64,000 nucleotides of DNA. Source: Methanofollis sp. W23. GTDB taxonomy: Archaea > Halobacteriota > Methanomicrobia > Methanomicrobiales > Methanofollaceae. Shown in pieces: positions 1-8,562 of the stretch. The translations under genes and the position numbers were made by a program. The notes below the pieces were generated by a model that did no database searches, was not told where the DNA came from, and was given only the letters and a program-made list of their open reading frames with translations. The DNA lies in assembly GCF_017875325.1 (NCBI RefSeq), contig NZ_JAGGMN010000001.1, forward strand, positions 1,054,001 to 1,118,000, given 5' to 3'. How positions within the stretch are numbered: position 1 is the first letter of the stretch; every line of letters begins with the position of its first letter.

Positions 1-266
1 TACCCCCCTGTTGGCCCGAGGAGGACGCCAAGACCCGCGGTCCCGTTGTGGAAGATCGGAAGCCCGAGCGCACCGAGGAGGAGGTACAGCGTCGCCGGCA
101 CCACCGCCCAGCGCTTCATCACCGCCCCTGAAAGGAGGACGAAGAAGGTCTGGAGGGTGAGGGGGACCGGGATAAAAGGGATGGAGATCCATGACCCGGC
201 CGCGATGAGGGCGATAAAGCCGGCGGACTCTGCGATAATCCTGGAACGTCGTTCGTCTCCGTACAT
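1..266 (-). CDS. bioY: BioY-type biotin transporter (partial, runs off left edge)
   Basis: Only the 88 N-terminal residues are in the window. BioY is the membrane substrate-binding component of ECF-type biotin uptake. A charged N-terminus is followed by a hydrophobic segment (about residues 13-27) and the family signature IPFIPVPLTLQTFFVLLSG at residues 29-47. The ATG at 266-264 is 9 bases downstream of the birA stop on the same strand, and a TAGGGGACGTGG stretch across the birA stop can act as its ribosome binding site. The pairing with birA supports a biotin-uptake and biotin-use operon. The C-terminal half cannot be judged here. Confidence 0.85.
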   Translation of the reverse strand, partial: MYGDERRSRIIAESAGFIALIAAGSWISIPFIPVPLTLQTFFVLLSGAVMKRWAVVPATLYLLLGALGLPIFHNGTAGLGVLLGPTGG

Positions 267-275
267 CCACGTCCC

Positions 276-1262
276 CTACAGGTGCACGATGTCGCCTGCC
301 ACGACCTTCTCGACCCGCCCGTTGTCGCGCCTGATGATAAGGGCGCCGTGCTGGTCGATATCGATGGCGACCCCCTCGAAGGTCTTTCGCATCGTCCGGA
401 TCGAGACCCGGGTGTCAAGGGTCAGCGAGAGACTCTTCCATTCCCTGATGACCGGTTCGAACTCGCCGCTCTCAAGGATCCGGTACCTGCTCTCGAACTC
501 GCGCAGGATCATCGCAAGCAGGGAGGCGCGGTCGACCTCCTGGCCGAGTTCGGCCGAGATGGAGGTGACCATCCGGCGCAGTTCGGGCGAGAGTTCATCG
601 AGGTCGACATTGGCGTCGATGCCAAGGCCCAGGAGACAGTAGTGCACCTCCTCGCCCTCGCTGGAGAGTTCGAGGATGAGGCCGGCGACTTTTTTGTCCC
701 CGATATAGACGTCGTTTGGCCACTTGATCAGGGCGCCGAGGTCATATTTCCTTCTGATCGCCCGCGCCACCGCGACCGAGGCGGCCATCATGATCATGGG
801 GAGCGCATCGATGGGGAGGGTGGGCTTGAGGATCACGCTTGCCCAGATCCCGCCCTTCGGCGAGGCCCAGGCGCGCCCCAGACGACCAAACCCTCCAGTC
901 TGTTCTTCGGCGACGACGAGCGTCCCGTGGAGGTCGGCCACACCTTTCTCGGCGCAGAGTTTCTTGGCCGCCCAGTTGGTGGAGGTGGTGCTCTCATAAT
1001 AGGCGATCTCTTTGCCGATGGTGGTGGTCTTGAGAACCTTCTGGATCGTCTCAGGGGTGAGGGCGCCGCCGACCCTGACCAGCAAATATCCTGAATCGAT
1101 GGATGACTCGATATCGTAGCCTGCTTCTCTGAGTATTTTGATATGACGGGCAACCGAGGAGACCGGGAGCCCGAGTGTAGCGCTCAGCGCCTCAGGGGTG
1201 ACCGACCCCTCCGTAGTTTCAAGTGTGGTAAGAACTTTTCGTGTGAGTTCATTCATAGCCAT
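276..1262 (-). CDS. birA: Biotin--protein ligase with N-terminal helix-turn-helix domain
   Basis: 328 residues, the usual size for bifunctional BirA. It activates biotin to biotinyl-AMP and transfers it to a carrier lysine (in methanogens, pyruvate carboxylase). Residues 1-65 form a winged-helix-like region with a clear recognition segment (LSATLGLPVSSVARHIKILR). The catalytic domain has GFGRLGRAW at about 124-132 (biotinyl-AMP loop; the usual GRGR is GFGR here) and KWPNDV at 180-185. The start codon overlaps the DUF2111 stop as TAATG, so the genes are translationally coupled, and bioY follows. Whether the N-terminal domain still represses a biotin operon cannot be read from the sequence. Confidence 0.93.
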   Translation of the reverse strand: MAMNELTRKVLTTLETTEGSVTPEALSATLGLPVSSVARHIKILREAGYDIESSIDSGYLLVRVGGALTPETIQKVLKTTTIGKEIAYYESTTSTNWAAKKLCAEKGVADLHGTLVVAEEQTGGFGRLGRAWASPKGGIWASVILKPTLPIDALPMIMMAASVAVARAIRRKYDLGALIKWPNDVYIGDKKVAGLILELSSEGEEVHYCLLGLGIDANVDLDELSPELRRMVTSISAELGQEVDRASLLAMILREFESRYRILESGEFEPVIREWKSLSLTLDTRVSIRTMRKTFEGVAIDIDQHGALIIRRDNGRVEKVVAGDIVHL

Positions 1263-1684
1263 TACCTTTTCGCAGCGACAGATTCTGACGGGAGTGGACA
1301 GGGATCTTTTCCACAGACCTGTTGCAGGATCGCAGTATGGTGCTCCATAAGCGTGGCGAGGTCGAAGACCCCGGTGATATCGACGACCCCGATGGCACCG
1401 ATCGCCGTGCCAGCGCGGTCCCGCAGCGGGGTGACGACGACCGGCACCCCCTGGTACGGGCCTGAGCCGGGAACGATTTTTTTATGTTCGTTCCCCTTGA
1501 TTGCAGCTTCGAGCACCGGGCCGGTATACCGGTCGTCGACTACTGCGTCATTCTCGACCCGCAACCCTGGAGCCTCTCTGGAACGTGCCGTGACCGGAAG
1601 CCCGCCGAGGAGACGGTGGAGCGCCATCACCACCGGCAGGAAGTCATCAGACGTGGACGAGGCAGAGATAATATACTGGTCCAT
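1262..1684 (-). CDS. DUF2111 domain protein (methanogen-associated)
   Basis: 140 residues from the preferred start. The C-terminal half carries the conserved DUF2111 pattern: GLRVENDAVVDDRYTGPVLE, then GPYQGVPVVVTPLRDR, then GAIGVVDITGVFDLATLMEH. The family is found largely in methanogens and its function is unknown. An ATG at 1705 would add seven residues but has no ribosome binding site, whereas the ATG at 1684 follows GGTGGGACC, so 1684 is preferred. The stop overlaps the birA start by one base. Confidence 0.8.
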   Translation of the reverse strand: MDQYIISASSTSDDFLPVVMALHRLLGGLPVTARSREAPGLRVENDAVVDDRYTGPVLEAAIKGNEHKKIVPGSGPYQGVPVVVTPLRDRAGTAIGAIGVVDITGVFDLATLMEHHTAILQQVCGKDPCPLPSESVAAKR

Positions 1685-1714
1685 GGTCCCACCACTACAC
1701 TCCATTACGTTCTT

Positions 1715-2302
1715 CTAAAATAAGGTTTCTCTTTCAGCGGTGCAGAATGTGCCCATGAATTTCGCAGACGGGTATTCATGCGTGGAGGTGACCACGATCT
1801 CACCCTTGCCCACCGTTTTTCTGATGATCACCGCCTGGCCCTCAGGGGTCGCGGCGATGACCTCGCCCTCGTGGGCGGGGAAGAACCCGTCGGTCTCGAC
1901 GGCGTCGAGGTCGTAGCCGTCAAGGAGTTGGATGTAGCGCTCTGCGCCGTCGGCGACGGCAAGGCGCCTCTGCCCAAACTCGAAATGATACTCCACCCCG
2001 AAAGGGAGCCAGTCATAGGCGCCAGGGCGTTCGTCGGCGGCACCAAAGACGAGGAGACGCCCGCCATTCTCGACAAACCTCTCGATCCGCTCGGATGCCG
2101 CCCGCAACCCCGGCAGGAGCCTGGAGTAGGCCTGGTTGGCAAACCCGGTCGGAATGATGAGACTGACATAGCGCCCGCGGTAAAAGGGGGCGGCGATGAG
2201 GTGCTGGTTGAGGTGCTCGCAGCAGATCCCGCAGCACTCGTCAACATAGCGATTGAAGGTGCCTGGTTCGTCCCAGAGGACCGCCGCCCTGGTCGTCGTC
2301 AT
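1715..2302 (-). CDS. Conserved hypothetical protein, possibly glutamine-amidotransferase-like fold
   Basis: 195 residues, not recognised with certainty. It begins TTTRAAVLWDEPG and has a cysteine-rich stretch CCGICCEHL at about residues 23-31, then a region (IERFVENGGRLLVFGAADE) resembling the ThuA/GATase-like fold, where a strand and a glycine turn precede the nucleophile site; no clear catalytic triad is visible. Its ATG overlaps the rtcB stop (ATGA, 2299-2302), so it belongs to the same minus-strand operon as rtcB and archease. A role in RNA metabolism would be inference from position only. Confidence 0.65.
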   Translation of the reverse strand: MTTTRAAVLWDEPGTFNRYVDECCGICCEHLNQHLIAAPFYRGRYVSLIIPTGFANQAYSRLLPGLRAASERIERFVENGGRLLVFGAADERPGAYDWLPFGVEYHFEFGQRRLAVADGAERYIQLLDGYDLDAVETDGFFPAHEGEVIAATPEGQAVIIRKTVGKGEIVVTSTHEYPSAKFMGTFCTAERETLF

Positions 2303-3741
2303 CCCTTGATCACCCCGAGGGGGCGGAGACGGACGACCGGGAGGGAGAGCCCTGCACGGGTGACGGTGTCGATGACCTTGTCGCTCTCCTTGTACGCCGC
2401 CGGGGCCTCTTCGGCGATGGTGGCGTCGCTCGTCGCCCTGACATAGATCCCGCGTCCAAGGAGGGCCTCTCTCACCTCTTTTCCAGGCATCGACTTCTTC
2501 GCCTTGGTGCGGCTCATCACCCGGCCGGCACCATGGCAGGTGCTCCCAAAGGTCCGCTCCATCGCGGTCGTGGTGCCGTGGAGGACATAGGAGGCACTGC
2601 CCATGCTCCCAGGGATGAGCACCGGCTGGCCGACGCCCCGGTAGTCCTGCGGAACCTCGACCCGCCCGGGCCCAAAAGCCCTGGTCGCGCCCTTCCGATG
2701 GACATAGACGGTCTCGCGGCCGCCGTCGATATCGTGCTCCTCGCGCTTGGCCACGTTGTGGGCGACGTCGTAGACGAGGGGCATCTCCTCGTAGTCGATC
2801 CCATAGCGCTTTGAGAAGACCTTCCTCACCTCGTGGGTGATCACCTGCCTGTTCACCCAGGCATAGTTCGCGGCGGCGGCCATCGCCCCGAAGTAGGCCT
2901 CGCCCTCGGGCGAGTGGACCGGGGCGCAGGCAAGCTGCCGGTCAGGGATCTCGACGCCATATCTCCTGGTCGCCGACTCAAGGGTGCGGAGGTGGTCGGT
3001 GCAGACCTGGTGGCCAAGCCCCCTGGACCCGCAGTGGATCATGCAGCAGACCTGCCCCTCTTCAAGCCCGTAGGCCGCGGCGGCCTCCTGGTCAAAGACC
3101 CTGTCGATGACCTGGACCTCAAGAAAATGGTTGCCTGCGCCGAGAGTGCCGGCCTGGGGCATGCCGCGTTTTCTTGCCCGCTTGCTCACCGGGACGGCGT
3201 CGGCGTCCTGCATCTGGCCGTGCTCCTCGCAGTGGAGGGCGTCGGCCTCGACCCCGTAGCCTTCTTTGACGGCCCATGGCACGCCTTCGACCAACATCTC
3301 CTCCAGGCCCTGGGCCGAGAGACGCATCCTGCTCTCGGCGCCGACGCCGGTCGGCACGGCCCTGAAGAGGTCCTCGACGAGGGCGCGCATCTCGGTGAGG
3401 TCCTCGGCCCGCAATGGCGTGGCAAGGAGGCGGACGCCGCAGTTGATATCATAGCCGACACCACCGGGCGATATGATCCCATCCTCTTCCCTGAAGGCGG
3501 CGACGCCCCCGATCGGAAAGCCGTATCCAGAGTGGATGTCAGGCATGGCAAGAGAATACCTGACGATCCCTGGCAGGGTGGCGACATTTGCCAGTTGCTG
3601 AATGGCGCCGGCTTCAAGTGTCTCAGTAAGGTCGTCGGAGAGGAAGAACCGCCCTGGGACGCGCATCTTTGGCACATACCCAACCGGCACTTCCCATTCC
3701 ACCTCATCGATTCTCTTCATCCCCTCAAGCATCAGACCCAT
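2299..3741 (-). CDS. rtcB: RNA-splicing ligase RtcB (tRNA ligase)
   Basis: 480 residues from the chosen start, the family length. It joins 2',3'-cyclic-phosphate and 5'-OH RNA ends with GTP and Mn2+, as needed for archaeal tRNA exon ligation. The metal ligands of the family are visible in GYDINCGVRLL (Cys), GTLGAGNHFLEVQ (His), MIHCGSRGLGHQV (His) and YDVAHNVAKRE (His). STCHGAGRVMSR holds the histidine that is guanylylated. An open frame extends upstream to 3927 but it covers the archease gene in another frame and is not conserved-looking. ATG at 3741 lies one base after the archease stop; ATGs at 3732 and 3720 are alternatives. Confidence 0.96.
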   Translation of the reverse strand: MGLMLEGMKRIDEVEWEVPVGYVPKMRVPGRFFLSDDLTETLEAGAIQQLANVATLPGIVRYSLAMPDIHSGYGFPIGGVAAFREEDGIISPGGVGYDINCGVRLLATPLRAEDLTEMRALVEDLFRAVPTGVGAESRMRLSAQGLEEMLVEGVPWAVKEGYGVEADALHCEEHGQMQDADAVPVSKRARKRGMPQAGTLGAGNHFLEVQVIDRVFDQEAAAAYGLEEGQVCCMIHCGSRGLGHQVCTDHLRTLESATRRYGVEIPDRQLACAPVHSPEGEAYFGAMAAAANYAWVNRQVITHEVRKVFSKRYGIDYEEMPLVYDVAHNVAKREEHDIDGGRETVYVHRKGATRAFGPGRVEVPQDYRGVGQPVLIPGSMGSASYVLHGTTTAMERTFGSTCHGAGRVMSRTKAKKSMPGKEVREALLGRGIYVRATSDATIAEEAPAAYKESDKVIDTVTRAGLSLPVVRLRPLGVIKG

Positions 3742-3742
3742 C

Positions 3743-4150
3743 TCACACATCAAAGAGTATCTCACTACAAAATTGTTCTCCATCCTTGAAGATCGTGAGC
3801 CCCGAGTACGAGACCCCCTTGATCTCCATGCCCCCCAGGTGGCGCGCAGGGTCGAAGGGTTCGCCGATCGCCCTGGCTTCCAGTTCGGTCCCGTCGATCC
3901 TGACCTCAAACTCGGAAAAGACCACACGGTCGACCTCAGAGAGAAAGAGAAGTTCTGAAAGAAAGTCGACCATCAGCGAGGTGGGGTCGTCTGAGGAGAC
4001 CGAGAGGGTGCGCACCACTCCCCGGTCCTCGGCGTTGACGTACATGACCGCGAACATCGCCTTCGCTGCTTCGGCAAAGAGGGCGGTGCTGTCATCTGCC
4101 CAGACGCGCACCTTGACGTCGGCAGGGTGCGGGACTTCGACGAAGGGCAT
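3743..4150 (-). CDS. Archease, RtcB activator
   Basis: 135 residues, typical for the family. Archease speeds up RtcB guanylylation and turnover. The N-terminal PFVEVPHPADVKVRVWADD contains the conserved His-x-Ala-Asp element, and the C-terminal part has the usual strand pattern ending KDGEQFCSEILFDV. It sits directly upstream of rtcB with one base between stop and next start, the classic archaeal arrangement. Three bases separate it from the preceding hypothetical gene at 4154. Confidence 0.93.
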   Translation of the reverse strand: MPFVEVPHPADVKVRVWADDSTALFAEAAKAMFAVMYVNAEDRGVVRTLSVSSDDPTSLMVDFLSELLFLSEVDRVVFSEFEVRIDGTELEARAIGEPFDPARHLGGMEIKGVSYSGLTIFKDGEQFCSEILFDV

Positions 4151-4153
4151 CGG

Positions 4154-4474
4154 TCACTCCTGATAGTACGAGGGCACCATGTCCATCCCGATGACGTCGA
4201 TATATGGTGCCTGGTACATCGAGATATAGATCATCTGTCGTCCTGCCCTCACCTGGACGTCGGTGTACTTCGGGGGTTTGACCGCGACCGGGAGGAGGAT
4301 TGGCCCCCCGCAGGAGGTACAGACCCTGAAGTCACAGTCCCGTCCCTCGACATAGGAGATCACGTCTGGTGAAATCGTGATCCTCTCAGGAGAGAGGTCC
4401 CTTCCGCCCTGTATCATTCTATATACTTCGCTACAGGAGAAGGTAAAACCATTGTGATCAGGGGTCAGGCGCAC
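4154..4474 (-). CDS. Conserved hypothetical protein with CxxC motif
   Basis: 106 residues, not recognised. A DFRVCTSCGGPILLPVAV segment at about residues 48-65 gives a single CxxC pair, possibly half of a metal site, followed by a tyrosine-rich C-terminus (YISMYQAPYIDVIGMDMVPSYYQE). The start overlaps the end of the DUF2551 gene by 10 bases, and archease follows within 3 bases, so it is co-transcribed with the RNA ligase genes. Membership in that operon is the only clue to its role. Confidence 0.65.
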   Translation of the reverse strand: MRLTPDHNGFTFSCSEVYRMIQGGRDLSPERITISPDVISYVEGRDCDFRVCTSCGGPILLPVAVKPPKYTDVQVRAGRQMIYISMYQAPYIDVIGMDMVPSYYQE

Positions 4475-4779
4475 TTCAGGAGGTGCGTGACCATCCCGAC
4501 GTACGCGTCCTTGATCTCGTAGACGGCATTTGGACCCTCAGGGTCCCGCTTTACGTGGAGGACACCGATCCTGGAGGCGATGATGCCCACCATTGAGGCC
4601 ACAGAATGATAACTGATCTCAAAACTCTCAGAGATCTTCTCGTAGATTTCTGGTATTGTCGTCGTCTTCATTTTCACAAAGAATGAGAGCAACTCATGCC
4701 TGATTCCGGTATTGTCTCTGGAGAGGTACTTCTTCAGGCGGGCCTCAATCTCTGTCCTGATATCGGCCGGCGACCGCAT
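4465..4779 (-). CDS. DUF2551 winged-helix-like protein
   Basis: 104 residues. The pattern RLKKYLSRDNTGIRHELLSF followed by TTIPEIYEKIS and VASMVGIIASRIGVLHVKRD matches my memory of DUF2551, a small archaeal family with a predicted DNA-binding winged helix. It is the first gene of the minus-strand run ending at bioY and is divergent from secF, so it could regulate either side, which is inference. Start at 4779 is the first ATG, about 20 bases into a region of lower GC. Confidence 0.78.
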   Translation of the reverse strand: MRSPADIRTEIEARLKKYLSRDNTGIRHELLSFFVKMKTTTIPEIYEKISESFEISYHSVASMVGIIASRIGVLHVKRDPEGPNAVYEIKDAYVGMVTHLLKCA

Positions 4780-4953
4780 GATCCGGTGTTTGAATGATGC
4801 CCCATATAAATATTCCGTTTTATTCTTGTGCTCTTCGCTATTTCATCAAAAAAAGAATGATTTACACGGGGCGTCCCGATCTGATCGCTCCTGGAAACGG
4901 AGCCAGGAGATGTTATCCAAATATTAATCCGCTCTTCTGCAGAGTATGTAGTT

Positions 4954-5814
4954 ATGGGTTTTGATATCTACGATGTCAATAAATATGCCCCAAAGCAGAT
5001 GGTGGCGGTGCCACTCATCGTGCTTCTCCTGGCACTCGGCCTGTTGGGGATCAACTGGCTGAGTACCGGGACGCTGCTCACGCCTGGCATAGATTTTGCC
5101 GGCGGGACAGCAGTCACTGTCATGACTGACGACAGTGTCGAGGATATTGAGGCGTACTTTGCCGGATTCCCCCTGACTTCAGTGGGTGAAGGACTAAATG
5201 GCGGAAAATATATCAGGTTCGGTCCGATGGACGACGACGAGCAGCAAGCGCTTGTCAAGAAGGTCAATGACCGCTACCCCGACCCAAAGATCGATCAGAT
5301 CGGCGAGTCCTTCGGTGAGGCCCTCCAGCAGCAGGCCCTCCTTGCCCTGCTCTTCTCCTTCATCGGGATGGGTATTGTCGTCTTCCTGGCCTTCAGGGAC
5401 GTAGTCCCGTCCATCGCGGTGGTGCTCTCGGCACTCTCCGATATCATCATCACCGCTGCGATCATGGATATTGTCGGGATCCAGCTCACCCTGTCGACGA
5501 CGGCGGCGCTCCTGATGCTCATCGGGTATTCGGTGGACAGCGACATTCTCCTCACGACCCGCCTCCTCAAACGGCAGGGCAAACTGGATGAGAAACTCGC
5601 CGGGGCCTACCGGACCGGGATCATCATGACGACCACGACGATCGCGGCGATCGCGGCGATGTTTGCGGTCACGGCCTTTGGGCAGGTGGAAGTCATCGCG
5701 CAGATCTCTGCGGTGCTTCTTATCGGGCTCTTTGTCGACCTGATGAACACCTGGGTGCTGAATGCAGGTATCCTCAAGGGCTATGTGATGCAGAAGAACG
5801 GAGGGCGCGCATGA
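4954..5814 (+). CDS. secF: Protein-export membrane protein SecF
   Basis: 286 residues. SecF with SecD pulls on translocating proteins from the outer side of the membrane. One N-terminal transmembrane helix (about residues 17-38) is followed by GIDFAGGTAVTVM (P1 region) and a cluster of five further membrane segments. The conserved SALSDIIITAAIMDI and GYSVDSDILLTTR motifs of the SecF transmembrane domain are present. The order secF-secD, reversed from bacteria, is usual for Euryarchaeota. The stop overlaps the secD start (ATGA, 5811-5814). An AT-rich stretch (CCAAATATTAATCC) at about 4917-4930 is the likely promoter. Confidence 0.95.
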   Translation: MGFDIYDVNKYAPKQMVAVPLIVLLLALGLLGINWLSTGTLLTPGIDFAGGTAVTVMTDDSVEDIEAYFAGFPLTSVGEGLNGGKYIRFGPMDDDEQQALVKKVNDRYPDPKIDQIGESFGEALQQQALLALLFSFIGMGIVVFLAFRDVVPSIAVVLSALSDIIITAAIMDIVGIQLTLSTTAALLMLIGYSVDSDILLTTRLLKRQGKLDEKLAGAYRTGIIMTTTTIAAIAAMFAVTAFGQVEVIAQISAVLLIGLFVDLMNTWVLNAGILKGYVMQKNGGRA

Positions 5815-7268
5815 AAGAGGACAGCGTACTCAAGAAACTCTCCAGGGACTGGCGCGTCGTCCTGATGGTCGCCCTGGTGATCTTCTCGGTCATCGCAATC
5901 GGGCCGCACTTCGACGAGAACGGGCAGTTTGCGACCAACCTCCAGTACGGGCTCGACCTCCAGGAAGGTTCCTGGCTCCAGATGGAGTTCCAGGCCGAAG
6001 TGGTCACGGTCCAGACCGGCCAGCCGCTCCAGGAGATTGCGGCCAACCTCTCCGAGCAACTGGACGCCGAGGTACTCCCGGTCGGGCCAGACCAGATTGA
6101 GGTGAGGATGCCGATGACCGAGGCCGAACTCAGGCCGCTCTTCGAGCAGGCAGGGGCCGAGGTCGTGGCCGTCAACCAGGGCGTCTCCAAGGAGACGGCC
6201 GAGTCGGTGAAGCGGGTCCTTGACGAGAAGGTGAACAGCCTTGGCACCAAGGACGCGCGGGTGAACGTCCTCACCGGGCTCAACGGGATCACGAGGTACG
6301 TGAGGGTCGAACTTGCCGGCGTCGATATGGAGACGGCCAACGAGATCGTCGGCAAGCAGGGCAAGTTCGAGATCAGGGTCGAGACAACCGGGGACCAGAC
6401 CCAGCATGTCCTCTTCGGCGACTCGATCACCAGCGTCAGCACGCCTGAGAAGGACCCCCATTATGGGAAGTGGGGGGTGAGTTTCACCATCGACGAAGCG
6501 GGCGCCAAGGCCTTCCAGGAGGCGGCGATCTCGTCCAATGCCGTCAACGATCCCCAGAACCATGAACTGATCATGTACCTGGACAATGAGACGGTCTACA
6601 GCGCACCGCTCACCGTCGAACTGGCCAACAGCCTGAAGGCCAACCCGGTGCGTTCGCTCACCGCCACAACCGGAACCGGTGACGAGGGGTTGGAGAAAGC
6701 GATGAACCTCGAGATCCACCTGCGTGCCGGTTCTCTGCCGGTGGACGTGAAGGTCGTGGGGTCAGGTTCGGTCTCGGCGGCGCTCGGGGACTACTTCAAG
6801 ATCCTCAGTTTCCTGGCGGCGGTCCTTGCTCTCATCGTGGTCGGGGTAGTGATCTACTACCGCTACCGTGAGCCAAGCATCGTGTTGCCGATGGTCATGA
6901 CCACCCTTGCCGAGATCCTGATCCTGCTTGGCATCGCCAGGTTCATCCAGCAGCTTGATCTCGCCTCGATCGCCGGTATCATCGCCGTGATGGGTACAGG
7001 TATCGATCAGCTGGTGGTGATCACCGACGAGGTGCTCCATGAGGGACGGGTGCCTTCGCCGAGCGTGTACCTCAAGCGGCTTGGCCGGGCGCTCGGGATC
7101 ATCATGGTGGCGGCGTCGACGACGATCATCGCCATGCTCCCGCTCGCCCTGATGGACCTCTCCACCCTGCGCGGGTTTGCCATCATCACGATCCTCGGCG
7201 TCTTCGTCGGGGTGCTGATCACCAGGCCAGCGTACGGGAAGATCATCATGGCGATCCTCTCGAAGTAA
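5811..7268 (+). CDS. secD: Protein-export membrane protein SecD
   Basis: 485 residues. An N-terminal helix (about 16-32) is followed by GLDLQEGSWLQMEF, corresponding to the bacterial GLDLxGG motif, then a large external domain, then five membrane segments. The last region contains GIIAVMGTGIDQLVVITDEV, equivalent to the channel-adjacent D/T-rich motif of SecD. It is translated together with secF. No yajC is seen, consistent with Archaea. A run of seven T at about 7345-7351 may be the transcription terminator. Confidence 0.95.
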   Translation: MKEDSVLKKLSRDWRVVLMVALVIFSVIAIGPHFDENGQFATNLQYGLDLQEGSWLQMEFQAEVVTVQTGQPLQEIAANLSEQLDAEVLPVGPDQIEVRMPMTEAELRPLFEQAGAEVVAVNQGVSKETAESVKRVLDEKVNSLGTKDARVNVLTGLNGITRYVRVELAGVDMETANEIVGKQGKFEIRVETTGDQTQHVLFGDSITSVSTPEKDPHYGKWGVSFTIDEAGAKAFQEAAISSNAVNDPQNHELIMYLDNETVYSAPLTVELANSLKANPVRSLTATTGTGDEGLEKAMNLEIHLRAGSLPVDVKVVGSGSVSAALGDYFKILSFLAAVLALIVVGVVIYYRYREPSIVLPMVMTTLAEILILLGIARFIQQLDLASIAGIIAVMGTGIDQLVVITDEVLHEGRVPSPSVYLKRLGRALGIIMVAASTTIIAMLPLALMDLSTLRGFAIITILGVFVGVLITRPAYGKIIMAILSK

Positions 7269-7611
7269 GACAATTAAGAGAACACTCCTCTCTGGTGGCG
7301 GGTCCGGGATGCCGGGCCGCACCTGAAGAGGGAGAACAGACCTTTTTTTGGGTTCGTGAAATTCGGTACTGATAGGAAGGATGGCGGCGCTCCCTTGCTC
7401 CTGGTGGGTCTCACCTTCCGATGTGCAGGTCCGTCGTTATGAGGACGACGCGATTTTTCCGCAGAATATCAAGACCTGGACACTATCCCTGGAACGATCG
7501 TCGGTGAGTCTCAGAATCTGCCCTGCGCACAGAACCCGCGCGCGGAGGAGAATGGGCGTAAAGAACAGTGGCCGTCTCGTGCAGGCTCCCGCCTCATGAA
7601 AGAAAGATAGA
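7269..7611. other. Intergenic stretch without recognised gene
   Basis: After the T-rich stop signal behind secD (ACCTTTTTTTGG near 7345) I see no convincing gene and no copy of the interspersed repeat found elsewhere. A 72-codon open frame at 7381-7599 has no ribosome binding site and no recognisable content. Confidence 0.5.
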
Positions 7612-7696
7612 TGCGAGGGGAGGGATTCGAACCCTCGAACTTCTTCAAGACTGGACCCTAAATCCAGCGCCTTTGACCAGGCTTGGCAACCCTCGC
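7612..7696 (-). tRNA. tRNA-Leu (anticodon TAG)
   Basis: 85 bases, 5' end at 7696. Acceptor arms GCGAGGG and CCCTCGC pair perfectly, with discriminator A. The anticodon arm CTGGA-TTTAGGG-TCCAG gives anticodon TAG, reading CUA leucine codons. A long variable arm (TCTTGAAGAAG) and the T arm CGAGGGTTCGAATCCCTC confirm a class II leucine tRNA. No intron and no encoded CCA. On the minus strand CTTTTTATAGAG at about 7734-7745 is a plausible TATA box. Confidence 0.97.
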
Positions 7697-7821
7697 ATTT
7701 TTGGCGCAAAGACCACTTTCTGATACGAGCGCACTCTATAAAAAGCATGGAGACCGGGCAACTCCGACCATCTGATTTTATCTCTTCTCCTCCCCAATGA
7801 AAGAAATGGATACGTGGACCC

Positions 7822-8238
7822 ATGCTCAAGGCGCTGGATACCTACCAGAAGGGGATATATTATGTCCTCATCGGCCTCCTCGCAGTCATCATCGGTTTTT
7901 CCGTGATCGAACTGGCAGCCCTGACCATCCAGGGACTATGGCACCAATCACCGTTGCGACTTGAGAACCACGAGATTATCGGTGTCTTCGGGCTCTTCCT
8001 TCTTGTCCTCATCGGCCTTGAACTCATGGAGACGATCCGGGCATATGTCGAGGAGCACCGGGTCCATGTCGAGGTGATCATGCTTGTGGCGATCATCGCT
8101 GTCGCCAGAAAGATCATCATCCTCGAATCAGAAGAAGCACAGGACCTCCCTCTCCTTGGGATCGGGTTTGTCGTCATCGCCCTGGCCTGTGGGTATTATC
8201 TGATCAAAAAGGCGAGGACCTTTGAAAAGGAAACATAG
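7822..8238 (+). CDS. PsiE-family membrane protein
   Basis: 138 residues, four predicted transmembrane helices (about 13-37, 53-70, 82-98, 109-127). The pattern HEIIGVFGLFLLVLIGLEL and HVEVIMLVAIIAVARKIIIL matches the PsiE (phosphate-starvation-inducible E) family, whose molecular role is unknown. It stands alone between tRNA-Leu and the convergent UPF0210 gene. No Shine-Dalgarno is visible before the ATG. Confidence 0.82.
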   Translation: MLKALDTYQKGIYYVLIGLLAVIIGFSVIELAALTIQGLWHQSPLRLENHEIIGVFGLFLLVLIGLELMETIRAYVEEHRVHVEVIMLVAIIAVARKIIILESEEAQDLPLLGIGFVVIALACGYYLIKKARTFEKET

Positions 8239-8562
8239 GCGGCCAGGGTATCGTTGGAAATTTCATTGCCCTGGTCAGGTGAGGGGTGGGGCCGATTCTC
8301 CGGTCCTGAAATGAGAAAAATCACGCGATGAAAAATTTTGATCTCATATGCATGAGGCGTGCTCTCGCTTTATGAGTGATCTTACAGACCCAGGGCTTTT
8401 GCACTCAGGAGTCTGGCAGAAATTCTGTTGGTGCCTCCCCTCTGGCGGAAGAAGGGACGATCGAAAAATGGATGCCCCCGATTGAAAAACAGAAGGGGGA
8501 ATTTGGGATGGAACCCGGGGAAGATGCACCGGGTTCTGGGGGAGCGCTCACCCCTCCAGCAT
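8239..8562. repeat. Intergenic stretch with degenerate repeat remnant
   Basis: A segment at about 8328-8396 (GATGAAAAATTTTGATC, then GCATGAGGC, then GATCTTACAGACCC) resembles, in reverse orientation, the module seen near 41328, 47110 and 60506. It is a decayed copy of the window-wide repeat family. The rest holds no gene I can support. Confidence 0.4.

Noticed and set aside
3742-3927. N-terminal extension of RtcB
   Set aside because: It lies over the archease gene, is arginine- and serine-rich, and the family begins at the chosen ATG.
7381-7599. 72-codon frame between secD and tRNA-Leu
   Set aside because: No start signal, no recognisable content, and it ends next to the tRNA.
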